Assembly: GCA_902564025.1 (NCBI GenBank)
Contig: CACEZK010000004.1
Location: 1-64,000, forward strand
DNA length: 64,000 nucleotides
Direction of reading: 5' to 3'
Source of the DNA: an uncultured Pelagibacteraceae bacterium
GTDB lineage: Bacteria > Pseudomonadota > Alphaproteobacteria > Pelagibacterales > AG-422-B15
The number at the start of each line of letters is the position of its first letter. Position 1 is the stretch's first letter. The notes under the pieces are model-generated. The model searched no databases. It was not told the origin of the DNA and saw only the letters and a program-made list of their open reading frames with translations. Shown here one piece after another: positions 30,878-41,163 of this stretch. Made by a program: the position numbers and the translations under genes.

Positions 30878-33800
30878 TTATGCAAAGGATGGCTTTCTAT
30901 ACTTGCTAATAATTTCTTTAATATGATCTGGTAGAACTAAAAGACAAGGAGTTAGTACAAGTGTTAAAATTGCTGAAAAAGAAATCCCATAAATGATGCA
31001 TTGCGCCAATGGAGCCCAAGATGTAGAAGCGTTTGAGTCATAGGCGATCTCTCTTGCAATGGGATCAATGGAATAGTTGAGTGCTAAAGGGATTAAGCCT
31101 AACATTGTTGTTAATGATGTCAGAAAGATAGGACGCAATCTTTGTGCGCATGCTTTAATTATTCTAGTTCTTACGTCTTCATTGGACTTCGAGGAAATAA
31201 CATTAAAGCTATCAATGAGTATTATATTGTTATTTACCACTATTCCTGCCAAAGATACAATTCCAATACCAGTTAAAAGTGCACTAAACACTTGATCAAA
31301 TATAAGTAAGCCTAACATAACTCCGGCTGTACTTAGTACGACTGCACTTAAAATTATTGTCATCTGATAAAAATTATTAAATTGAGTAACCAGTAATGCA
31401 GCCATTAACATGATTGATATAATAAATGCCTGCGTAACAAAATTAAGGGAATTCACCTGTTCTTCGTTATCACCCCCAAATTCGATATCAATATTTGCGG
31501 GAATACTTTGGTCTTTGATCCATGTTTCAAATAGCTTTAATCTTGACTCAGGCGTAAATCCTGAAGACACATCTGCTTTAATTATTGTGACATGCTTTGA
31601 GTCAAATTTTCTTACATAATTTACTTTTTGTTGAGGTTTTTTTTCAACAAAATTTGAAATAGGAACCAAGCCAGATTCTGTATTTATTAAAATATTATCA
31701 AGCTCATCAATATATCTCTCTTTTTTTGGATACCTTAAGACAATATCTAATTCTTCATCAATATCTTTTGGTCTATAAGAACCTATAGTAAGTCCGCTAG
31801 TAATAAGGCCAATAGAATTTCCAATTGTAGGTATATCAGCCCCAAATTTAGCAGCTTTAGGTTTATCAACAAAAAGTTCCCATTCAACTCCGGGAACAGG
31901 AAGAGTGCTTTCTAGGTTGACAATTCCATCTATTTCGCTCAAATAATTTTTTATCTCTTGAGCAACATTCATTGTGGAGTCTCTACTTGGCCCAAGAACC
32001 CTTATTTCGATATCTTTACCAGTAGGAGGTCCACCTTCTTGTGCTTTGATTTCAGTTTTAATACCTGGTATTTTATCCAATTCTTTTCTCATATTTTCAA
32101 TTACAACTCTCCCATTCTCCCTCTCTTTTCTGTCAGTAAATTCGAAGAAAAATGATGCGATCGTATCATCAGAACTGCTTCCACCAGTTCTAAAATTATT
32201 GAATCTTCCAGTTTGTAAAAATAAATTCTTTATTCCTTTTGTATTGTATACAATTTCCTCAACAGACTCAGAGAGTTCATCAATTTGTTCAATAGTAAGA
32301 TTCCCACGAGCTTGTATTTTACCGTAGCCGGCGAATGGATCACTTTGGGAAACTAAAACAACACCTTGGCCTACCGACGAATAAGTTGAAATAACAATAA
32401 ACGAAAATGCAATAATCGATCCGCTGATTAGTAATGGTCTTTTAAGAACTATGCTTAAAAAATTTATATACTTACCAACAACCCCTTCAACTTTAGTAAG
32501 GTCATATGTATGTTCAGAACTAATTGATTGCACAGTTTTTTTGCTCATCTCCGAAGCTTTTCCAAATATACTTCCGATTACAGGCACAATCATTAAGCTA
32601 TAAATTAAAGCAACTGTTAATATAATAAATATCGTAATAGGGAGGACTCTCATGAACTGTCCACTTACGCCGGGCCAAAAAAATAGGGGTATAAAAACAG
32701 CTAATGTTGTCGCTGCTGATGCCGTAACGGGCCAAAACATTCTTTTTGCAGCATAGATAAAAGCAGTCTTTTTATCATATCCTTCTACCATCTTTCTGTC
32801 AGCTAATTCCACAACGACGATTGAGCCGTCTATTAACATTCCTAAGGCCACAAGCATACCAAAAATAACCATAAAATTATATGTAAACCCAAGAGCATAT
32901 AAAATGAAAATTGCAATAATGATTGATACTGGAATACCGGAGCCAACTATTAAAGATGATCTAATTCCAAATGTAATCATAGCTACGATTAGAACAAACA
33001 TAGTAGCCATTATAATGTTTCCTTGAAGTGAATTAACTTGCTCAAGCATTGTATCCTTGGTGTTCAATACATAACCTAGGCGAATATCAGAAGAAATCTT
33101 AGATTGATATTTTTCTACAATGTTTTCTACCTTATTAATCGTACTTATTAGGTTTGCCCCACGGGCTTTTTTAACTCCCAGGCAAATACTTTGATTTTGA
33201 TTTATGCTTGCAAAAAAGGTTCGCTCTTTGAAATTTCTTTTCACTTCAGAAATATCTGACAACAATACAACGCCATTAGAAGAAGATCTTATTGGTATTG
33301 AATTGATCTCGCTTTCGTCCTCAAATAAGCCTGGCACATCTACCGAGAATTGTCCTTGTCCGGTTTCTATCTCACCTGCCATGACAGCTTGATTGTTGTT
33401 GTTAATTGCTCTGATTATTTCATAGAGGGAAATGTTATAGTTTTCAATTTGGTTACGATTAAGTATGGCTTCTAATTGTTCATCTCTGTTTCCAATCAGA
33501 TCTACCTCAAATATTTCAGGAAGAAGCTCTATTTCATTTTTAATATCTCTCATGATATTTAGAAGATCTCTTTCTTGTGCAATATCTGATGAAATTGCAA
33601 CAATAATTGATGGATCATCAGACAACGATACTTCTCTGACAATTGGTTCCTTAGCGTCATCAGGAAATTTAGATTTAGCTTCATTAACAGCATCTCTGAC
33701 ACTGTCTAAAGATTTTGACATCGTCTCGGCTGCTTCAAATTCTACGACTGCTGCAGCGTAACCTTCGAAGCCAAAAGCTTGAAGTTTTTTTACACCTTCT

Positions 33801-34015
33801 ATTGACCTTAATTCTTCCTCTAATGGACGGACAAGCAATCTCTCGGAGTCAGATGGTGACACGCCTGGAAGACCAACTCCTGCATATACAACGGGAATAG
33901 TAATGTCAGGCTCAGCTTCTACAGGAATATTAATCCGACCAAAAATACCAGCAACTATAAGAACTAACAGAAATGCAAGAGCCGTTCTTTTTCTATCTAC
34001 AAAAAACTCAATCAT
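30878..34015 (-). CDS. RND efflux permease (first copy)
   Basis: 1045 aa AcrB-type: VGLPGVSPSDSERLLVRPLEEELRSIEGV, GMLIDGSIVVVELADRKM. Confidence 0.94.
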   Translation of the reverse strand: MIEFFVDRKRTALAFLLVLIVAGIFGRINIPVEAEPDITIPVVYAGVGLPGVSPSDSERLLVRPLEEELRSIEGVKKLQAFGFEGYAAAVVEFEAAETMSKSLDSVRDAVNEAKSKFPDDAKEPIVREVSLSDDPSIIVAISSDIAQERDLLNIMRDIKNEIELLPEIFEVDLIGNRDEQLEAILNRNQIENYNISLYEIIRAINNNNQAVMAGEIETGQGQFSVDVPGLFEDESEINSIPIRSSSNGVVLLSDISEVKRNFKERTFFASINQNQSICLGVKKARGANLISTINKVENIVEKYQSKISSDIRLGYVLNTKDTMLEQVNSLQGNIIMATMFVLIVAMITFGIRSSLIVGSGIPVSIIIAIFILYALGFTYNFMVIFGMLVALGMLIDGSIVVVELADRKMVEGYDKKTAFIYAAKRMFWPVTASAATTLAVFIPLFFWPGVSGQFMRVLPITIFIILTVALIYSLMIVPVIGSIFGKASEMSKKTVQSISSEHTYDLTKVEGVVGKYINFLSIVLKRPLLISGSIIAFSFIVISTYSSVGQGVVLVSQSDPFAGYGKIQARGNLTIEQIDELSESVEEIVYNTKGIKNLFLQTGRFNNFRTGGSSSDDTIASFFFEFTDRKERENGRVVIENMRKELDKIPGIKTEIKAQEGGPPTGKDIEIRVLGPSRDSTMNVAQEIKNYLSEIDGIVNLESTLPVPGVEWELFVDKPKAAKFGADIPTIGNSIGLITSGLTIGSYRPKDIDEELDIVLRYPKKERYIDELDNILINTESGLVPISNFVEKKPQQKVNYVRKFDSKHVTIIKADVSSGFTPESRLKLFETWIKDQSIPANIDIEFGGDNEEQVNSLNFVTQAFIISIMLMAALLVTQFNNFYQMTIILSAVVLSTAGVMLGLLIFDQVFSALLTGIGIVSLAGIVVNNNIILIDSFNVISSKSNEDVRTRIIKACAQRLRPIFLTSLTTMLGLIPLALNYSIDPIAREIAYDSNASTSWAPLAQCIIYGISFSAILTLVLTPCLLVLPDHIKEIISKYRKPSFA

Positions 34016-35074
34016 TTAATAGTTAATATCTTGTCCTTCAATCACATATTCTTGACCGACTGTGATAATTTTAGTTTTTTTAGGCAAGCCCTCCACCCAT
34101 AGTCCTTCCGGAGTATCTTCAATTATTGAAATACTTTTAAACGAAGCCTTATTATCAACTGCGATTTTTACACCTAGTTCTCCACTGTCATCTAGAGATA
34201 ATAAATAAGAAGGAATTAAATGTGCAGAGGTTTCGCGAATAGGCACCTTTATTTCCGCTGTCAGTCCCTCCCTAATTTCACCATCTACATTAGATATTTC
34301 AGCTTCAACCGCGTAGGTTCTTGTCATAGGTGAAGCACTCTTACTTACAAATTTAATTTGGCCATTTAAACTTTTGTTATTTAAAAGTTCGATCTCAACA
34401 GTTGAACCTTTTTTAATTTTACTTACCTCTTTTTCTGTTACCTCACCAATAACCTTCATTGGATCTAATTGAATAATTGTTACACAAGGTAAGCTTGGTC
34501 CAATTAAAGACCCTATTTCGACATGCACTTCTTCAATGTACCCGTCAAAAGGGGCTAATATTTTTGTATTACTTAATTCATTTTGTGCCATCTCTACTTT
34601 AGCATCAGCACTTTTAAGCTTTGCCTCAGCCATTGCCAAATCATTCTCAGATCGATAACCATCAATTTTAAGCTTGTTTATCGCATCATACTGTAGACTG
34701 GCTTGATTTTGAAGTGCAAGCGCCTCATCTAACATTGCCGATCTATTTTCTTCTTCCAAACTGCAAACTAAATCACCTTTTTTGACAAACTCACCCTTAG
34801 AGGATGTGGATATAACGTTAGAAGAAGTTTTTGGATTTAAATTAATTTTCTTATTAGCTTCGGTTTTACCCCTGATTGTTAAATAAAATACCTTTTTTTC
34901 TGAGATTGTTTCCATTACTCTCACCGAAACAGTATTATTTGTCTCTACCGATACTTCATTACCCTCAACTAATTCAATATCATTATTGCCACCCAAGACA
35001 CCTGATAAGATCCAAATGAGCACAGCAGCAAGTATGTAAAAAGCTATCATATAGTTACTGAATAAAAATCTCAT
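34016..35074 (-). CDS. RND efflux periplasmic adaptor subunit
   Basis: GEFVKKGDLVCSLEEENRSAMLDEA, KILAPFDGYIEEVHVEIGSLIG. Confidence 0.9.
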   Translation of the reverse strand: MRFLFSNYMIAFYILAAVLIWILSGVLGGNNDIELVEGNEVSVETNNTVSVRVMETISEKKVFYLTIRGKTEANKKINLNPKTSSNVISTSSKGEFVKKGDLVCSLEEENRSAMLDEALALQNQASLQYDAINKLKIDGYRSENDLAMAEAKLKSADAKVEMAQNELSNTKILAPFDGYIEEVHVEIGSLIGPSLPCVTIIQLDPMKVIGEVTEKEVSKIKKGSTVEIELLNNKSLNGQIKFVSKSASPMTRTYAVEAEISNVDGEIREGLTAEIKVPIRETSAHLIPSYLLSLDDSGELGVKIAVDNKASFKSISIIEDTPEGLWVEGLPKKTKIITVGQEYVIEGQDINY

Positions 35075-35092
35075 ATTTGTACCTCGATATTA

Positions 35093-35653
35093 TTAATTAA
35101 TTTTTTTCTTAAGCAGGTGTCTATTTTTTTCCATGTAATTTAGTCCCGTTTCAATTAATGCTGATGCAAGGCCCCTAATAAATGAAACTGACTTTTCGTT
35201 TCTGATTGCGTCTAAATTTCCTGGAACAGGACCATCGTATTTGAATTGTTCAAGCTTTTGTCTCAAATATAAAACACGTTCGTTTAAAACAGTATTCATA
35301 GTTTCGTTTGGTATATATTTTGAGAATAATAAAAGAAGAAAAAATTCAGATTTAATTTGATCTCCAAAATTTCCTGATCGAATATAAGAAGATGCATCAC
35401 CAAGTAAATTATCTTTCATTAATTCCATTCCCTTTTTAGTTATTGTGTAAACTTTTTTATCAGGTTTTTTACTTTGAGAATGTTGCTTACAGGATACATA
35501 TTTATCCGCTTGTAAGCTGTTTAAGGTTGGGTAGATAGTTCCGAAGCTTAAGCTATAAAAGTCTGATAATGGCCCTTCAAACATTTGTTTGATTTCATAG
35601 CCGGATCTCGGTCCGAGCGATAGAAGTCCTAAACAAAGTGTTTCTTTTTGCAT
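35093..35653 (-). CDS. PadR family transcriptional regulator
   Basis: LGLLSLGPRSGYEIKQMFEG...SLSFGTIYPTLNSLQADKYV...VYTITKKGMELM. Confidence 0.9.
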   Translation of the reverse strand: MQKETLCLGLLSLGPRSGYEIKQMFEGPLSDFYSLSFGTIYPTLNSLQADKYVSCKQHSQSKKPDKKVYTITKKGMELMKDNLLGDASSYIRSGNFGDQIKSEFFLLLLFSKYIPNETMNTVLNERVLYLRQKLEQFKYDGPVPGNLDAIRNEKSVSFIRGLASALIETGLNYMEKNRHLLKKKIN

Positions 35654-35654
35654 A

Positions 35655-36941
35655 TTAATTTATTCCTAGTGATGACAAATTTAGAATACCAGACATATAC
35701 ATTACTTGAGCTTTTGTGATTTCACGGTCTTTTTGCTCTTGGAAGTACTTGATTTCTGAATTAAGCAAACTTTGTCTAGCTGTAAGCACATCAAGGACGC
35801 TTCTTTCTCCTACTTCTTCTTCTATAACAGTACCTTCGTATGCAGTTTTATTAGCTAAAAAATTCAATTTAGCCGCTTCAACTGTTTCGTCAGTAATAAG
35901 ATAGTTTTCCCAAATGTTCTCTGCAAGTGAGAGTGTTTCGTCTGTAGTTTTTTGTATAAGAATTATTTGACTGTTTTTCTGTTTTTTTGCTTTTCTTATA
36001 TTAGACAGAGATTTTCCTGATGTAAAAATTGGCCATGTGACTGTTGCTTGCAATTCTTCATTTGTAAGTTCATCTATAGTTGTGGAATACTCGTCAAGCT
36101 CTGTTTTTGAAGCTGTAAGATTAATTTGTGGGTACAAGGCTGATCTAGCTACCCCAATATTGGCGTTGTAAACATCGAGCGTTGAATTGACTATTCTTAT
36201 TGTATAATTATTTAAAATTACTAATTCTCTATACTTTTCATATGTATCAGGAACCTCTGAATTGATTTCAGAAAATGTTAAATTGTTTGGTTTAGTTCCA
36301 ATTAAATTATAAAAGGAATTCATAGTATTTTTTAAATTTATTTTTGCATCCAGAAGATTAATTTTTGAATTATTAAGAAAAGCATCTGATTGCGCAACAT
36401 CAGTCTTAGAAGCTAATCCAACCTCAAACTCCTTGCTTGTCGCATTAAACCTCTCACTCACCGAATTAAAGTTATCTTTATTTGATTGAACTATCTTTTG
36501 CGCAAGTAATACATTGTAGTAGGCGTCTATTGTTTCTAAGATAATGTCCTGCGTGACTTTAGATTGGGTAAGATTTTGAATATGTAATTGTTCCTTAGAG
36601 GAGAGTGAACTATAAAATCGACTAAAACCACTAAATATATTTTGTGATAGGACAATTGATTTACTGCTAGGTGATAACTCGTAACTATTTGTGGTACTTC
36701 CAGACTGACTTTTAATGTCGGAGTAATCATTTTCAGATAAACTGCTACTTAGGGTTATCGTTGGAAAGTAGTCTGTTGTTGATTGAAGATAATCTTCTTT
36801 AGCCATATCAACATTTATCGCCTCAATCTTGATTGATAAATTATTAGATAGTGAGTCATTGACCGCTTCCTTAAGACTCAAGGCCTGAACAGAAACATTT
36901 AACAATAAGAAAACCAGTACAAAGTGTATTGTGTATTTCAT
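35655..36941 (-). CDS. TolC family outer membrane protein
   Basis: Signal peptide, OEP repeats, SLKEAVNDSLSNNLSIKIEAINVDMAKEDYLQSTTDYFPTITLSSSLSEN. Confidence 0.88.
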   Translation of the reverse strand: MKYTIHFVLVFLLLNVSVQALSLKEAVNDSLSNNLSIKIEAINVDMAKEDYLQSTTDYFPTITLSSSLSENDYSDIKSQSGSTTNSYELSPSSKSIVLSQNIFSGFSRFYSSLSSKEQLHIQNLTQSKVTQDIILETIDAYYNVLLAQKIVQSNKDNFNSVSERFNATSKEFEVGLASKTDVAQSDAFLNNSKINLLDAKINLKNTMNSFYNLIGTKPNNLTFSEINSEVPDTYEKYRELVILNNYTIRIVNSTLDVYNANIGVARSALYPQINLTASKTELDEYSTTIDELTNEELQATVTWPIFTSGKSLSNIRKAKKQKNSQIILIQKTTDETLSLAENIWENYLITDETVEAAKLNFLANKTAYEGTVIEEEVGERSVLDVLTARQSLLNSEIKYFQEQKDREITKAQVMYMSGILNLSSLGIN

Positions 36942-36963
36942 CTATATCCTATAAAAAAGAGCG

Positions 36964-36988
36964 TATATATATCAGATTGATATATATA
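36964..36988. promoter_or_regulatory. Candidate operator 1: TATATATATCA-GAT-TGATATATATA
   Basis: Perfect 11-bp inverted repeat with 3-nt spacer, directly upstream of the tolC-padR-RND operon. Confidence 0.65.
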
Positions 36989-36996
36989 ATCAATAC

Positions 36997-37015
36997 CTAT
37001 ATCATATTGATATAG
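36997..37015. promoter_or_regulatory. Candidate operator 2: CTATATCA-TAT-TGATATAG
   Basis: Perfect 8-bp inverted repeat with 3-nt spacer; shares TATATCA-N3-TGATATA with site 1; centres 30 bp apart. Confidence 0.65.
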
Positions 37016-37079
37016 TTTAAATCTTTAAGTTATCAAATAGGTTTTTTTCAGCTATAAATGATTGAAAAATAACAATTTT

Positions 37080-37715
37080 ATGAAAATCAAGAATAAGTCC
37101 TTTTCAGATAAGAGTAAAAAATGGCTTAAAAGACATCTAGAGGATGAGTATGTAATTAAGTCCTCTAAAGATAATTTTAGATCTCGAGCGGCTTATAAGT
37201 TAATTGAAATTATTGAAAAATATAAACTTCTTGATGGCTTAGAAAAAGCTTTAGACATTGGATCTGCTCCTGGCAGTTGGAGCGAGGTACTAAAATCTCG
37301 TGGCAAAAATCTAAAAAAGATTGTGGCGTTAGATCTATTAGATATGAACCCCATAAGGAATGTGGATATATATAAAGCCGATTTCTTGTCTGATAAATGC
37401 TCAGAAATATTAGCTAAATATGACAAATTTGATCTTATAGTGTCTGATATATCACCAAATTTATCTGGAAATAAATCATCGGATTTTTTACTTTCGCTTG
37501 AATTATTAGAGAATGTTGTTGACTTTGCCCTAAAAGAATTGAATCCAGGCGGAAACATGGTTTCAAAATATTTTAGATCAGGTGATATTTCAGAAGTTAT
37601 ACTAACTTGTAAAAAACATTTTAAAAAAGTGACTTCCTTCAAGCCTAAGTCAAGTCGCAAAAAATCGAGTGAAATATACTTGATTTGTCTTGAAAAAAAA
37701 TCACCTAATGATTGA
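37080..37715 (+). CDS. rlmE: 23S rRNA (uridine-2'-O)-methyltransferase RlmE/FtsJ family
   Basis: FRSRAAYKLIEIIEKYKLL, ALDIGSAPGSWSEVL, DLIVSDISPNLSG. Confidence 0.93.
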   Translation: MKIKNKSFSDKSKKWLKRHLEDEYVIKSSKDNFRSRAAYKLIEIIEKYKLLDGLEKALDIGSAPGSWSEVLKSRGKNLKKIVALDLLDMNPIRNVDIYKADFLSDKCSEILAKYDKFDLIVSDISPNLSGNKSSDFLLSLELLENVVDFALKELNPGGNMVSKYFRSGDISEVILTCKKHFKKVTSFKPKSSRKKSSEIYLICLEKKSPND

Positions 37716-37746
37716 CATAAATTAATAAATAATTTATTTCTCAGAG

Positions 37747-39213
37747 ATGGAGCACTCCAGTATTAAAAAATCTCTCTCATTTGACGACGTTCTTATTAAA
37801 CCTGCACGATCTTCTGTGCTTCCATCTGATGTAAGTACTTTTACAAAAATTACTTCTAATATTTCATTGGGTGTTCCTCTTATATCTTCCGCAATGGACA
37901 CTGTAACTGAATACAAGTTAGCTATAGCAATTGCTCAGTCTGGTGGAATGGGGATATTACATAAAAATATGTCCATAGACGAACAGTCGCAGAATGTTTC
38001 AAAAGTGAAAAAATTTGAAACCGGAATGGTAATTGATCCACTGACGATACTACCATCGGCAACGTTAGCTGACGCTCTAGAATTAATGAAAGTCAATGAG
38101 ATTTCAGGCATACCTGTTGTTGATGAAGGTGACAAATTATTAGGTATTTTAACAAATAGAGACGTACGATTCGCAACCAATATGTCTCAAAAAATAAGTG
38201 AATTAATGACTAGTGAAAATTTGGTCACTGTCAAAGATGGAATTTCAACAGATGATGCCCAAAAATTACTACACAAGCATAGAATTGAAAAATTATTAGT
38301 TGTCGATGATAAGGGCAAATGTATTGGTTTAATTACTGTAAAAGATATAGAAAAAAGTCAACTTCATCCAAATGCTTCGAAAGATCAAAAAGGCAGGCTG
38401 ATAGTTGGAGCAGCGATTGGAGTTGGCGAAGAAGCAATTAGTAGAGCAGAACAGCTAGTTGAAGCTGGAGTAGATGTTCTTGTAGTTGATACTGCACACG
38501 GTCATTCTGAAAAAGTTATTAGCACTCTTAAAGAAATAAAATCAAAATTCTCAACTGATGTGATTGTTGGAAATGTTGCTACAAACGAAGCCACTGAGGA
38601 GCTTATTGATCAAGGAGCAGATTGCGTGAAAGTTGGAATAGGTCCAGGATCAATATGTACCACTAGAGTGGTAGCTGGAATTGGTGTACCCCAATTTTCA
38701 GCAATTTTAGATTGCGCTGAAACTGCAGCAAAAAAAGGAGTGCCGATAATTGCGGATGGTGGAATTAAATATTCTGGCGATATAGCAAAAGCCTTAGGCG
38801 CAGGAGCAAGCGGAGTTATGATCGGTTCACTCTTTGCTGGAACTGACGAGTCTCCAGGTGAGGTATATTTATTCAAGGGAAGAAGCTATAAATCATATAG
38901 AGGAATGGGATCGCTTGGCGCTATGGCCAGGGGATCTGCAGATAGGTATTTTCAAGAAGAAATAACTGAGAGCAATAAACATGTTCCTGAGGGAATCGAG
39001 GGAAGAGTTCCTTACAAAGGACCTATATCACCAATCATATACCAGCTTGTTGGAGGCCTAAAAGCATCTATGGGATACACTGGTTCAAAAGATATAGTAG
39101 AATTTAGAAAGAATGTTAAGTTTGTAGAAATTACTGGAGCAGGTCTTAAAGAAAGCCATGTACATGATGTCGATATCACAAGAGAGTCACCAAATTATCC
39201 GACAAACATATAA
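37747..39213 (+). CDS. guaB: IMP dehydrogenase
   Basis: [22 protein letters not shown] domains, [21 protein letters not shown]. Confidence 0.99.
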   Translation: MEHSSIKKSLSFDDVLIKPARSSVLPSDVSTFTKITSNISLGVPLISSAMDTVTEYKLAIAIAQSGGMGILHKNMSIDEQSQNVSKVKKFETGMVIDPLTILPSATLADALELMKVNEISGIPVVDEGDKLLGILTNRDVRFATNMSQKISELMTSENLVTVKDGISTDDAQKLLHKHRIEKLLVVDDKGKCIGLITVKDIEKSQLHPNASKDQKGRLIVGAAIGVGEEAISRAEQLVEAGVDVLVVDTAHGHSEKVISTLKEIKSKFSTDVIVGNVATNEATEELIDQGADCVKVGIGPGSICTTRVVAGIGVPQFSAILDCAETAAKKGVPIIADGGIKYSGDIAKALGAGASGVMIGSLFAGTDESPGEVYLFKGRSYKSYRGMGSLGAMARGSADRYFQEEITESNKHVPEGIEGRVPYKGPISPIIYQLVGGLKASMGYTGSKDIVEFRKNVKFVEITGAGLKESHVHDVDITRESPNYPTNI

Positions 39214-39220
39214 ATGTGTT

Positions 39221-39619
39221 ATGAAAATACTCTTGGTAACAGTTATTTGTATTTTGCCAACAAGTATATTTGCCTCAAATAGTTTTTACACATCAGCACT
39301 AAATGGTTTTAGTGAAGAAAATTTTGAAAAAGCAATAAAGTATCTGGAAAAAGATATTGTTTTTAATCCCAAATCATCTGAGTCTTATATTTTGTTAGGC
39401 AAATCATATGAGGGTTTAGAAGATAAGAATAATGCTCTTAAATATTACGAAATTGCCTTTACGCTTGTTCCACATAATCTTGAGCTCAACTTTTTAATAG
39501 GGAAAGTATCTTATGAATTAGGGTTAATTCAGCAATACGCTGAGCAAATATCTAATCTGGAAATATTATGTGATGCTTCATGTGAAGAAATTACCAGATT
39601 AAAAGATTTGGCGGAATAA
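39221..39619 (+). CDS. Small exported TPR-repeat protein
   Basis: Signal peptide MKILLVTVICILPTSIFAS and TPR-like repeats; start re-set from 39158, which lies within guaB. Confidence 0.65.
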   Translation: MKILLVTVICILPTSIFASNSFYTSALNGFSEENFEKAIKYLEKDIVFNPKSSESYILLGKSYEGLEDKNNALKYYEIAFTLVPHNLELNFLIGKVSYELGLIQQYAEQISNLEILCDASCEEITRLKDLAE

Positions 39620-39624
39620 ATAGA

Positions 39625-41163
39625 ATGATATTCATTGTTGATTTCGGATCTCAAGTAACACAGTTAATAGCAAGAAGAGTAAGAGAAGCTGGAGTCTATT
39701 GTGAAATTGTGTCAAGAAAATCACTTTATAAGCAAATACTTAAAAGAGACTGTTCAGGAATAGTTTTCTCAGGGGGTCCAGCAAGTGTTCATAAGTCAAA
39801 TACTCCAAAAATAGATAAAAGAATATTTAATTTAAATATTCCAATATTGGGAATTTGCTATGGTATGCAATTATTATGTTACCAACTTGGTGGGAAAGTT
39901 AAAATTTCAAAAAAAAGAGAATTTGGTAGAACTCTAATAAAGCCATCAAAAAAAAGTATTTTATTTTCAGGATTTAGAAAAGGCAAGAATTCAAATTATG
40001 TATGGATGAGTCATGGAGATGAGGTTATTAGTCTACCAAAAGATTTTAGAAGCATTGCATCAAGTTCAAATACGAAGTTTGCAGCAGTCGAAAATAAAAA
40101 AAAATCTTATTACGGCCTGCAGTTCCATCCAGAAGTAGTTCATACACCCAGTGGTCACAAGATAATCGAAAATTTTATATTCAAAATTTGTAAGGTAAAA
40201 AGAAACTGGAGTATGAAAAATCATTTAAGAAATCAGATTACTGAAATTCAAAATTCAGTTCATAAAGATCAGGTAATTTGTGGATTGTCGGGTGGAGTGG
40301 ATAGTACTGTTACTGCAGCAATAATATCAAAAGCTATAAATAAGCAATTAATATGTATTTATGTTGATACAGGTTTAATGAGACTAAATGAAACAAAAGA
40401 GGTAGTAAAAATGTTTAAAAAGCATTTTAAATCTCGCTTAATAGTTAAAGACTCAAGTCAAACATTTATAAAAGCCTTAAAGGGTTTCAAAGATCCAGAA
40501 AAAAAGAGAAAAATAATAGGCAATCTATTTATTAAAATATTTAACCAAGAGGCAAATAAAATAAAACGTGCAAAATATTTAGCTCAAGGAACAATATATC
40601 CTGATGTGATTGAAAGTCAGAGCTTTCACGGAGGCCCTACATCAGTCATTAAATCACATCATAATGTTGGAGGTTTGCCAAAAAGAATGAAGCTAAAGCT
40701 TGTAGAGCCTTTAAGAGAACTTTTTAAGGATGAAGTTAGAAAATTAGGACTAGAGATGAAGTTGCCAAAAAAATTCATTAATAGGCATCCATTTCCAGGT
40801 CCAGGATTAGGAATAAGAATACTTGGTGAAGTGACAGCAAATAGAGTGAGTATTTTGCAAGAAGCAGATAACATATACATCGAGGAAATTAAAAAAGCAG
40901 GTTTATATGACGATATATGGCAGGCATTTGCAGTTTTGATGCCCGTTAAAACTGTTGGAGTTATGGGCGATCATAGATCGTATGAACAAGTTTGTGGATT
41001 AAGGGCTGTTACATCTGTTGATGGAATGACCGCAGATTTTTATCCTTTTGAAAGTGAATTTTTGAGCAAAGTTTCAACAAGAATAATAAATGAGGTAAAA
41101 GGTATCAATAGAGTAGTATATGATACAACATCTAAACCTCCTGGAACAATTGAGTGGGAATGA
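39625..41163 (+). CDS. guaA: GMP synthase (glutamine-hydrolysing)
   Basis: GICYGMQLLCYQLGG, GLSGGVDSTVTAAIISKA, RHPFPGPGLGIRILGE, C-terminal PPGTIEWE. Confidence 0.99.
   Translation: MIFIVDFGSQVTQLIARRVREAGVYCEIVSRKSLYKQILKRDCSGIVFSGGPASVHKSNTPKIDKRIFNLNIPILGICYGMQLLCYQLGGKVKISKKREFGRTLIKPSKKSILFSGFRKGKNSNYVWMSHGDEVISLPKDFRSIASSSNTKFAAVENKKKSYYGLQFHPEVVHTPSGHKIIENFIFKICKVKRNWSMKNHLRNQITEIQNSVHKDQVICGLSGGVDSTVTAAIISKAINKQLICIYVDTGLMRLNETKEVVKMFKKHFKSRLIVKDSSQTFIKALKGFKDPEKKRKIIGNLFIKIFNQEANKIKRAKYLAQGTIYPDVIESQSFHGGPTSVIKSHHNVGGLPKRMKLKLVEPLRELFKDEVRKLGLEMKLPKKFINRHPFPGPGLGIRILGEVTANRVSILQEADNIYIEEIKKAGLYDDIWQAFAVLMPVKTVGVMGDHRSYEQVCGLRAVTSVDGMTADFYPFESEFLSKVSTRIINEVKGINRVVYDTTSKPPGTIEWE
41149..41161 (+). 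repeat. Direct repeat copy 1 (ATTGAGTGGGAAT) at guaA 3' end, putative attL
   Basis: 13-nt exact direct repeat with the copy at 41989-42001; 19/22 identical over 41143-41164 versus 41983-42004. Confidence 0.6.

Noticed and set aside
28269-33900. Multiple plus-strand ORFs of 60-117 aa opposite the RND permease genes
   Set aside because: All lie within two clear permease genes and have Ser/Ile/Phe-rich translations without domain signals; antisense shadows.
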